Shown here: one piece after another, positions 15,189 to 21,594 of the stretch | Layout: every line of letters begins with the position of its first letter | Position numbering within the stretch: position 1 is the first letter of the stretch | Source of the DNA: JAGMCJ01 sp046761005 | GTDB taxonomy: Archaea; Thermoplasmatota; Thermoplasmata; RBG-16-68-12; JAGMCJ01 | NCBI GenBank assembly: GCA_046761005.1 | Contig: JBHIFI010000024.1 | Coordinates: forward strand, 1 to 29,413 | Length of the DNA: 29,413 bases | Direction of reading: 5' to 3' | Notes under the pieces: model-generated | Databases searched by the model: none | The model's input: only the letters and a program-made list of their open reading frames with translations | What the model was told of the DNA's origin: nothing | Translations under genes and position numbers: made by a program

Positions 15189-16367
15189 TTGCACTACGAC
15201 ATCGTCATTGTTGGCGCCGGTCCCGCTGGCTCCATCACAGCGAAGTATGCAGCAAAAGGCGGCGCCTCCGTTCTTCTGATTGAGAAGAGGCAAGAGATTG
15301 GCTCCCCTGTGAGATGCGGAGAAGGAATCGCAAGGGAATGGATAGACGAGGTCGGAATAAGATTAGATAGAAAATGGATATCCCATGAGGTGGAAGGAGC
15401 CAAGGTGGTCTCTCCCAACGGAAATTCCTTCTGCATAAATGAGAGGATAGCGGGAGACGAGGTAGGAACAGTCATCGAGAGGGACATCTTTGACCGTTCA
15501 CTAGTAGAGGATGCCATTCGAGCAGGCGCCGATGTGATGGTGAAGACTGCAGTTACAGGCCTTATGAAGGAGGGGGGCATCTCGGGTGTGATGGCAGAAT
15601 CTCCTCGGGGTAGGTTGAACATCTCGGCGGGTGCCGTAGTGGGAGCTGACGGGTTCGAATCCCAGATAGGACGTTGGGGAGGGATCGACACCACGCTCTC
15701 GCCTCGCGACATAACGACCTGCCTGCAATACAGAATGACGAACATAAGGCCAGATCCTGACTACTGTGAGTTTATTTTGGGAAGCGGTGCACCAGGCGGC
15801 TATATCTGGGTCTTCCCGAAGAGCGAAGAATCCGCCAATGTGGGTCTAGGAATGCAACTCGCAAAACTCAGAAAGAAGGGCGAACTGAGGTACTGGCTCG
15901 ACAAATACTTGGAAAAGGATGAGAGGCTAAAAGGAGGCAGGGTCATAGAGATAGTCTCCGGAGCGGTCTCGACTTGCGCTCCCATTGAAAGTACTGTCTC
16001 TGATGGTCTTCTCATTGTCGGAGACGCTGCAAGACAGGTGGACCCGGTCACCGGAGGAGGAATCGCCAACGCATGCAAGGCGGCGCGAATCGCTGGGGAG
16101 GTTCTGGCGGAAGCCACGCAATCAAATGACTTCTCCAAGGAAATGCTGATGAAATACGAGAAAGGCTGGAGAAAGCGGCTCGAGGAGGCCCTCTATCGGA
16201 ATTGGATGGCGAAGGAAAAGCTTGTCACCCTCTCCGATGAGACATTCGACAAGATAATCTCGACCCTGGCAGAAGCAAACCTCGATCATCTGTCAGTTCT
16301 CAACATTCTCAAGGTCATACAGAGAAGGCATCCTGAGCTCGTCGAAGGGTTCATGGACTTGATCTAA
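15189..16367 (+). CDS. Digeranylgeranylglycerophospholipid / geranylgeranyl reductase
   Basis: A 392-residue FAD enzyme that saturates the isoprenoid chains of archaeal membrane lipids. The FAD fold is YDIVIVGAGPAGSITAKYAA, followed by the family motif EIGSPVRCGEGI (residues 37-48). The substrate-side motif PGGYIWVFPKS lies in the middle, and the second FAD motif is GDAARQVDPVTGGGIANA. The TTG start is supported by GGGGTGA, which contains the ferredoxin stop, four bases upstream; the FAD strand begins at residue 3. The enzyme is coupled to ferredoxin and tes, so chain saturation and tetraether formation are probably co-regulated. Archaeal homologues are peripheral membrane proteins. Confidence 0.93.
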   Translation: MHYDIVIVGAGPAGSITAKYAAKGGASVLLIEKRQEIGSPVRCGEGIAREWIDEVGIRLDRKWISHEVEGAKVVSPNGNSFCINERIAGDEVGTVIERDIFDRSLVEDAIRAGADVMVKTAVTGLMKEGGISGVMAESPRGRLNISAGAVVGADGFESQIGRWGGIDTTLSPRDITTCLQYRMTNIRPDPDYCEFILGSGAPGGYIWVFPKSEESANVGLGMQLAKLRKKGELRYWLDKYLEKDERLKGGRVIEIVSGAVSTCAPIESTVSDGLLIVGDAARQVDPVTGGGIANACKAARIAGEVLAEATQSNDFSKEMLMKYEKGWRKRLEEALYRNWMAKEKLVTLSDETFDKIISTLAEANLDHLSVLNILKVIQRRHPELVEGFMDLI

Positions 16368-16380
16368 GGTATCGATTCTT

Positions 16381-16387
16381 TTATTAT
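16381..16387 (+). promoter_or_regulatory. TATA box of aspS
   Basis: TTATTAT within CTTTTATTATG lies about 29 bases before ATG 16413, giving a transcript with almost no leader. Confidence 0.5.
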
Positions 16388-16412
16388 GTGAACGCATATC
16401 ACCAACACGGTC

Positions 16413-17750
16413 ATGACAGTCGAAGAGATGCAGGGAAAAATAACTCGCCTTTCCTCTGTGGATGAAGGTGCTTCTGGTCAGAAGGTCAGAATGGCGGGCT
16501 GGATACAGGACATCCGCAATCTCGGAGGAATCGCGTTCATAATCATGCGGGAGCGCGAGGGTGTCTTTCAAGTTACGTCCATTAGGAAGAAGGACCCTGA
16601 GCTTTTTGAGGGGATTGTAAGTGTGCCGAGAGAGTCAGTTCTGATTGTAGATGGCACAGTCCAAAAGAACGAAGAGGTAATCAACGGATTCGAACTGATT
16701 GCCGAATCGTTTCAACTCGTCTCAGAGGCACAGACTCCCCTTCCTCTGGGTGTTATCGACAAGGTTGGCGCTGACCTCGACACTCGCCTAAACAACAGAT
16801 TCCTTGATTTGAGAAAGGAGGAAATCCTCTCGTTGTTCAGGCTGAGGAACATTGTGGAGGGGGCTATGCGGAACTTCTTCGAAAAAAATGACTTCATTGA
16901 AGTCCACACGCCCAAGATTGTTGCTGCCGGAGCCGAGGGTGGTGCGACTCTGTTCCCGCTCAATTACTTCGACAGCGAAGCCTATCTCGCTCAAAGCCCT
17001 CAGTTATACAAGCAAATGCTCATGGGCGCAGGATTCGATAGAGTCTATGAGATTGCTCCCGCCTACAGGGCTGAGGCCTCTGATACAGTGAGACACATAG
17101 CCGAGTTCATATCCGTCGACGCTGAGATGTCCTTCATAGAATCTTCCGAGGATGTCATGAGCCTTTGTGAGAGACTCGTCTATCATACTCTTGAAGAGAC
17201 TAAGAGAGATGGAAAGGACCATCTCGAGAGGTGGGGGGTCGATATCTCTCTCCCCAAGCTTCCCTTCAGGAGGGTAGGTCATGATGAGTGCATCAGCTAT
17301 CTGACTGAGATGGGAAAGGGGGTCGATCCGGAGGGCGGTATGGACACGGAGGGTGAGAAGCTCATTGGTCAGTGGATAGACGAAAAGCACAAGGAGCAGT
17401 TCTATTTCATAACCAATTTCCCGACATCCGTTGTCGGGAAGACCTTCTATGCTAAGAGGGATGATGATAGCCCAGACATAACCGAATACTTTGATCTAGC
17501 TTGTGGCGGACTGGAGATTGTCTCAGGCGGTCAGAGAGAGCACAGATACGATATCCTCGTGAAGCAGATTGAGGAGAACAATTTGGATCCGAAGGAGTTC
17601 GATTTCTACTTGAAGGCTTTCAAGTATGGGATGCCTCCTCATGGAGGTTTCGGCCTAGGAGTCGAGCGGCTTCTGCAGCGCATCATGGGCATTAGAAACA
17701 TTAGAGAATGCGTACTGTTCCCTAGGGATAGAGCAAGACTCGTTCCTTGA
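16413..17750 (+). CDS. aspS: Aspartyl-tRNA synthetase, archaeal type
   Basis: A 445-residue class IIb synthetase that charges tRNA with aspartate. The N-terminal OB-fold (residues about 20-110, VRMAGWIQDIRNLGGIAFI) binds the anticodon. The catalytic core carries motif 1 (FIEVHTPKIV), the flipping-loop region (AAGAEGGATLFPLNYF), AQSPQLYKQ, motif 2 (YEIAPAYRAE) and motif 3 (GGFGLGVERLLQRIMG). Its size and lack of the bacterial insertion domain mark it as archaeal/eukaryotic. Whether it also charges tRNA-Asn for the Asn-forming amidotransferase route is not clear: the OB-fold position after GW-I is Gln rather than the residues I associate with either class. The start fits a leaderless transcript. 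The stop lies 58 bases before the transporter gene, which has its own TATA element. Confidence 0.96.
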   Translation: MTVEEMQGKITRLSSVDEGASGQKVRMAGWIQDIRNLGGIAFIIMREREGVFQVTSIRKKDPELFEGIVSVPRESVLIVDGTVQKNEEVINGFELIAESFQLVSEAQTPLPLGVIDKVGADLDTRLNNRFLDLRKEEILSLFRLRNIVEGAMRNFFEKNDFIEVHTPKIVAAGAEGGATLFPLNYFDSEAYLAQSPQLYKQMLMGAGFDRVYEIAPAYRAEASDTVRHIAEFISVDAEMSFIESSEDVMSLCERLVYHTLEETKRDGKDHLERWGVDISLPKLPFRRVGHDECISYLTEMGKGVDPEGGMDTEGEKLIGQWIDEKHKEQFYFITNFPTSVVGKTFYAKRDDDSPDITEYFDLACGGLEIVSGGQREHRYDILVKQIEENNLDPKEFDFYLKAFKYGMPPHGGFGLGVERLLQRIMGIRNIRECVLFPRDRARLVP

Positions 17751-17763
17751 GCTCTCATGTAAG

Positions 17764-17771
17764 GTTTATTT
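17764..17771 (+). promoter_or_regulatory. TATA box of the YhhQ-type transporter gene
   Basis: GTTTATTT predicts transcription near 17793 and a leader of about 16 bases containing GGGTGAG (17799-17805) before ATG 17809. Confidence 0.4.
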
Positions 17772-17808
17772 TGAGCTTCTTCCTTCTCGTTTCGGTGCGG
17801 GTGAGATT

Positions 17809-18462
17809 ATGAGAAAAGAGCTTCTGTATGCCTCTATCGGTGGACTCTATGTGACTGCCCAAGTCTTGACAGCCATAAGAGGTGAAGACTTCCCCTTGAT
17901 GCCGGCTCCCTACAACCTCGTTCCGGCAGGCGTCATCGCTTATCTCTCGATCTTCGTGGTTGCCAACATCATAAACGAGAAGGAAGGTGAGAAGGAGAAG
18001 ATTAGTCTGATAGTCGCTGGAATCTTCGCCAATTTTCTCTTCTTGCTAAACATCTATATGGAAGCGCTCATTCCCGAGTTGAGAGGAGTATTTCCAGACT
18101 ACGGTCATGATACCTTCAATCTTCTCGTAGCGACAGAGGCAAGGATCGTCTTTGGAAGCCTCATAGCATTCATTGCAGCGATGTACCTCAATAACACTCT
18201 CTATCTTAAGTGGAAGAAGAACATCTATCTGAAATACGCGCTTATTCTCATACTGGTGATGATAGTAGATACCGCACTCTTTCACGTGATGGCATACTCG
18301 GGGGTGTGGTCGCTGGAACAGCTTTTGGGAAGCATAGCTTCTGTGACAATACTCAAGACCATCCTCTCAGTAGTGAGTATTCCCGTCTTCGGCTTTGGAT
18401 TGAAAGGGTATGCCTATTTCGAGGAAGTGTCTCTTGTAGCTGAACGGGAAGCCAGAGCCTAA
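17809..18462 (+). CDS. yhhQ: VUT/YhhQ-family transporter, likely queuosine-precursor uptake
   Basis: A 217-residue membrane protein with about six hydrophobic segments (roughly 6-26, 37-54, 65-85, 108-127, 140-160 and 170-200). Family features are the VVANIINEKEG stretch after TM2, the AGIFANFLF segment, EARIVFGSLIAF with a membrane Arg, and IVDTALFHVMAYSG near TM5. YhhQ proteins import 7-deazaguanine precursors (preQ0 or preQ1) for tRNA modification. The call is strengthened by queA and tgt less than 600 bases downstream on the same strand. No de novo genes (queC, queD, queE) are visible, so the cell may depend on salvage, at least from this locus. A GGGTGAG site precedes the ATG by three bases. 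Confidence 0.75.
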   Translation: MRKELLYASIGGLYVTAQVLTAIRGEDFPLMPAPYNLVPAGVIAYLSIFVVANIINEKEGEKEKISLIVAGIFANFLFLLNIYMEALIPELRGVFPDYGHDTFNLLVATEARIVFGSLIAFIAAMYLNNTLYLKWKKNIYLKYALILILVMIVDTALFHVMAYSGVWSLEQLLGSIASVTILKTILSVVSIPVFGFGLKGYAYFEEVSLVAEREARA

Positions 18463-18470
18463 ATGCGAAA

Positions 18471-18478
18471 GTTATTTC
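18471..18478 (+). promoter_or_regulatory. Candidate TATA box of the ACT-domain gene
   Basis: GTTATTTC lies in the 56-base gap after the transporter gene. It predicts transcription near 18501 and a leader of about 18 bases with GGAGGG before ATG 18519. The gene could also be read from the transporter promoter. Confidence 0.3.
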
Positions 18479-18518
18479 TACGTCAAAGTGCCATTCACAA
18501 CCATGGGAAGGGAGGGAA

Positions 18519-18899
18519 ATGAAGGAATTTAAGGTATATTCTGAGAACAGAAGGGGAGAGCTGGCTAGGATAGCTGGGGCCTTGGCCCAGAGTTCCGTGA
18601 ATATAGAGGCGATAGCAAGTGAAAACTCACACCCGATGTCGTTTCTGAGGATAGTCACAAACGACGTGAATACCACGAACAAGGCTTTGAGGAGAGCTGG
18701 ATACGAATTCGAGGAAAGGGAGATCCTCGTAGCCGATCTAATCGATAGGCCAGGGGAGCTTGCAAAGCTCGCAAGGAGAATGGCGAGAGCTGGAGTGAAT
18801 ATCGAGTCTATCTACTTGTTGGAGAAAGCGAGGATTGCGTTAGTTGTTGACAAGATGGAAGAGGCCAAGAAAGTTCTAGGTAAGAAGAAAAAGGTTTAA
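18519..18899 (+). CDS. Tandem ACT-domain regulatory protein
   Basis: The 126-residue protein consists of two ACT domains: residues 3-70 (EFKVYSENRRGELARIAGAL, then SVNIEAIA) and 70-125 (ADLIDRPGELAKLARRMARA, then GVNIESIYLL). Each has the Gly-Glu-Leu turn and V-N-I-E strand where ACT domains bind amino acids or other small effectors at dimer interfaces. There is no catalytic or DNA-binding domain, so it probably acts as a small-molecule sensor that regulates a partner enzyme. It sits between the YhhQ-type transporter and queA on the same strand, with only 32 bases to queA. ACT proteins are not a known part of queuosine pathways, so the link is only positional. GGAGG lies three bases before the ATG. 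Confidence 0.88.
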   Translation: MKEFKVYSENRRGELARIAGALAQSSVNIEAIASENSHPMSFLRIVTNDVNTTNKALRRAGYEFEEREILVADLIDRPGELAKLARRMARAGVNIESIYLLEKARIALVVDKMEEAKKVLGKKKKV

Positions 18900-18931
18900 T
18901 CTGAACCCCCTTCTGGTCTTGAGGACGGAGG

Positions 18932-19930
18932 ATGAGAGTCGAGGATTTTGACTACTCCCTTCCCAGGGAACTGATAGCTCAGAGACCTACCGATGGAAGG
19001 GCAGAATCGAGACTCATGGTTCTTTCTAGGGTCTCAGTTAAGCATGACCGGTTTGCCAATTTCCTCAATTATCTGAGCAAAGGGGATTTGCTCGTTCTTA
19101 ACGATACCAAAGTAATCCCCGCCAGGCTGAAAGGACGACGCGTAACTGGGGGAAAAGTGGAACTGCTGCTTCTCAGAAAAGAGGGTGACAACTGGATATG
19201 TCTCGGCAAAGGACGGTTCAAAGCGGGCGAGAGGATCTCCGTAGGCGATTCTTCCGCTCGAATCCTGGAGAAGAGCGATGGTCGTCTTCTCGTTAGTTTC
19301 GACACATCAAACTTCAAGGCCTTTCTCAAGAAATATGGTGAGATGCCAGTCCCTCCGTATATTAAGGAGAAATTGAATGACGAGGAGAGGTACCAGACAG
19401 TATACGCGAGCGTTGAAGGCTCGGTCGCCTCTCCAACTGCAGGCCTTCATCTCACCCACGAGATGCTAGAAGAATTGTATTCAAGGGGGATAGGGACCGC
19501 CAAGATAACACTTCACGTGGGCCCTGGGACCTTTTTGCCTGTTAGGGCTGAAAGAATAGAAGATCATACGATGGAAGAAGAGTACTTCGAGATTTCGGTA
19601 GAAGCCGCTGAGAGGATAAATCGAACGTTGGAATCGAGCAATCGCTTGTTCGTGGTCGGAACAACCACCGTGAGAGCCCTTGAAAGTGGTCAAAGGAGGG
19701 GGAGAGTTGTACCGTCAAGAGGCTGGACAGATCTTTTCATATACCCCCCTTATGAGTTTAACATACGAATGGATGCCTTGCTTACTAATCTTCATTTGCC
19801 CCGTTCCACTATTCTCATGCTCGTCTCTTCCTATGCGGGAAGGGAGAGAATTCTCGAGGCGTACAAGGAGGCCATCGAACGGAAATACAGGTTCTACAGC
19901 TTTGGCGATGCCATGCTCATATTTAGGTGA
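18932..19930 (+). CDS. queA: S-adenosylmethionine:tRNA ribosyltransferase-isomerase QueA
   Basis: The 332-residue protein is a clear QueA. It starts MRVEDFDYSLPRELIAQRP and carries LLVLNDTKVIPARLKG, YQTVYA, SVASPTAGLHLT, HVGPGTFLPVR and the C-terminal TNLHLPRSTILMLVSSYAG. QueA transfers the ribosyl part of SAM to preQ1 already inserted in tRNA position 34 to form epoxyqueuosine. This is a bacterial enzyme of the queuosine pathway; archaea normally make archaeosine at position 15 and do not need it. All main conserved blocks are intact and the length is normal. GAGG lies seven bases before the ATG. The tgt start lies four bases after the stop and uses the same bases as its binding site, so the two enzymes that act in sequence are translationally coupled. 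Confidence 0.95.
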   Translation: MRVEDFDYSLPRELIAQRPTDGRAESRLMVLSRVSVKHDRFANFLNYLSKGDLLVLNDTKVIPARLKGRRVTGGKVELLLLRKEGDNWICLGKGRFKAGERISVGDSSARILEKSDGRLLVSFDTSNFKAFLKKYGEMPVPPYIKEKLNDEERYQTVYASVEGSVASPTAGLHLTHEMLEELYSRGIGTAKITLHVGPGTFLPVRAERIEDHTMEEEYFEISVEAAERINRTLESSNRLFVVGTTTVRALESGQRRGRVVPSRGWTDLFIYPPYEFNIRMDALLTNLHLPRSTILMLVSSYAGRERILEAYKEAIERKYRFYSFGDAMLIFR

Positions 19931-19934
19931 GACC

Positions 19935-21005
19935 TTGTTCAAGGTTCAGGCGGAGGATGAGAGATCGAGCGCGCGCACAGGAATCCTCAGGACACCTCAT
20001 GGCGATCTTGAAACACCCGCTTTTCTGCCCGTTGCAACGAAAGGAGTCGTGAAGACTCTGACACCCGACGAACTCAGGTCGATTGGCACTCATGGAATCA
20101 TCGTGAACTCTTTCCATTTCCTGCTACGAGGCAGGGACGCCGTTGCGAAGGCGGGAGGTATTCACAACTTCATGAACTGGGATGACGTTATCTTCACAGA
20201 CTGCGGCGGATTCCAGCTAATCAGGAAGGACTTCTCGCTCCGATTGTCCGATGAAGGTATATCATTCAAGCTGAGAAAGGACGAGCCTTATCTCTTGGAC
20301 CCTGCTCGCTCGCTTCGTTTGCAGGAGAAAATGGGATCCGACGTCGCTTTCTCGCTAGACGACTGTCCACCGCTGGGCAGCAGCAGGAAAAGGATTCTTT
20401 TGTCGACGGAGAGGACCACTAAGTGGGCAAAGGAGAGTCTGGCGGCTCGAAAATCGGAGAACACACTTCTATTTGGGATAGTCCAGGGTGGCCTCGATTC
20501 AAAGCTCAGGGAGGACCATGCTCGAGTTATCGCAGAAGAGGATTTCGATGGCATTGGAATCGGCGGATTGAGTTTGGGAGAACCGGAGGAGACCACAGTA
20601 GCTATGGTTCAAGCGTCGCTGAAGAGCCTATCGCGAGATTTGCCAAGGCATCTCCTCGGAGTAGGCGGTCTCCAGGAGTTGAAGCGGTACGTGTCCATGG
20701 GAGTAGACATTTTCGACAGCGCATTTCCCGCGAGGAATGCTAGGCACGGAACTTTTTACGCGGGCGCGGAGACCTATGACATACGCAAGAGGCGTTTCGA
20801 AGCTTCCGCGGATTCTCTTGATCGGGGCTGTGACTGTTACGCTTGCTTGGAATTCACATCGGGATACATCCACCACCTCTTCCGAGAGAAAGAGATGCTT
20901 GCCATGAGGCTGCTCTCCATACATAACCTTGCAACAGTGGAGGAGTGGATGGCAGCAATGAGGACTTCCATAAAGGAAGGAACATTCATTCCTCCGACCG
21001 CTTAG
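19935..21005 (+). CDS. tgt: tRNA-guanine transglycosylase, bacterial type
   Basis: A 356-residue enzyme that swaps guanine for a 7-deazaguanine base in tRNA. Family blocks include RTPHGDLETPAFLPV, NWDDVIFTDCGGFQ (general-base Asp 89), LDDCPP (substrate Asp and Cys 144), FGIVQGG, GIGGLSLGE and the nucleophile Asp 261 in VDIFDSAFPARNARHG. The zinc site is CDCYAC (299-304) with His 330. The LDDC cysteine and one-domain length without a PUA domain are bacterial features: such enzymes insert preQ1 at anticodon position 34, whereas archaeal TGT has extra C-terminal domains and acts at position 15. Oddities are DCGGFQ for the usual DSGGFQ and Leu for Val in the G-x-GE loop. The TTG start is chosen because GGTGA precedes it by four bases and homologues begin here; the frame is open further upstream inside queA. 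Confidence 0.93.
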   Translation: MFKVQAEDERSSARTGILRTPHGDLETPAFLPVATKGVVKTLTPDELRSIGTHGIIVNSFHFLLRGRDAVAKAGGIHNFMNWDDVIFTDCGGFQLIRKDFSLRLSDEGISFKLRKDEPYLLDPARSLRLQEKMGSDVAFSLDDCPPLGSSRKRILLSTERTTKWAKESLAARKSENTLLFGIVQGGLDSKLREDHARVIAEEDFDGIGIGGLSLGEPEETTVAMVQASLKSLSRDLPRHLLGVGGLQELKRYVSMGVDIFDSAFPARNARHGTFYAGAETYDIRKRRFEASADSLDRGCDCYACLEFTSGYIHHLFREKEMLAMRLLSIHNLATVEEWMAAMRTSIKEGTFIPPTA

Positions 21006-21046
21006 ATTCCGCTGTCTTCTCTATCCGTTCGTTTACGATTTGATAC

Positions 21047-21054
21047 ATTTATTA
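21047..21054 (+). promoter_or_regulatory. TATA box of the Hjc-like nuclease gene
   Basis: ATTTATTA is centred 28 bases before GTG 21079, which implies a leaderless message and supports the GTG start. Confidence 0.5.
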
Positions 21055-21078
21055 GAGTGAAAGCATATTATCCTGTCA

Positions 21079-21594
21079 GTGGCAAGAGGTGTTTTCGAGC
21101 GGGAGCTGAAAGGTATCTTGCAAGGCGACCTTGATATACTGGATAGGGTCACAAGGACATGTGATGCAGAGGAGACGAGCAACTACTTCAGAATTCGTGA
21201 AAGCCCTTTCATCGTGATGCGCGCTGCAGGGTCTTTCGGAGTGGACCTGATGGCTCTTCGAGGCGATATCGGATTTCCCATAGAGGTGAAGTCTTCAAAA
21301 TCGAAGACGCTCAGATTCAGCAAGTCTGTGAGGGTGATGGATCAGGCTGATGATATGATTGAAAGTTGCAAAAGAGCGGGTCTTGTTCCTGTATACGCCT
21401 ACAGGCTCAAGGGACAAAGGGGGGATGCCTGGCGGCTCTTCACACTGCCAGTCAGAAAGCGTTTCGAGGGCCAACAGAGAACCCTGTACAGACGGCTCCC
21501 AAAGGCCAAGATAAGCCAAAAGGATTATTATATTATGAAGTGGGAGGAAGGCTTCCCGCTCAACGAGTTCATCGACTACCTTTGTTCTGATTGA
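21079..21594 (+). CDS. PD-(D/E)XK nuclease, archaeal Holliday junction resolvase (Hjc)-like
   Basis: The 171-residue protein has the Hjc-type active site in order: an early Glu in GVFERELKGIL (residue 8), the Asp in AAGSFGVDLMAL, and IEVKSSKS with the Glu-x-Lys pair. Nucleases of this fold cut DNA with two metal ions; Hjc cuts four-way junctions in recombination and repair. The C-terminal part (VYAYRLKGQRGDAWRLFTLP and about 40 further residues) goes beyond the 120-140 residues of typical Hjc, and the PGSGSSG-like loop is replaced by AAGSFG, so the substrate may differ. GTG 21079 follows from the TATA box position. The last 19 bases overlap the 3' end of the large converging surface-protein gene. 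Confidence 0.8.
   Translation: MARGVFERELKGILQGDLDILDRVTRTCDAEETSNYFRIRESPFIVMRAAGSFGVDLMALRGDIGFPIEVKSSKSKTLRFSKSVRVMDQADDMIESCKRAGLVPVYAYRLKGQRGDAWRLFTLPVRKRFEGQQRTLYRRLPKAKISQKDYYIMKWEEGFPLNEFIDYLCSD

Noticed and set aside
15652..15662. GGTTCGAATCC, the typical T-arm sequence of a tRNA
   Set aside because: It falls in the conserved coding frame of geranylgeranyl reductase (DGFES), and no acceptor, D or anticodon stem can be drawn around it.
19680..19934. N-terminal extension of the tgt frame
   Set aside because: It lies inside queA in another frame. Tgt homologues begin at about 19935, where GGTGA and TTG are well placed.
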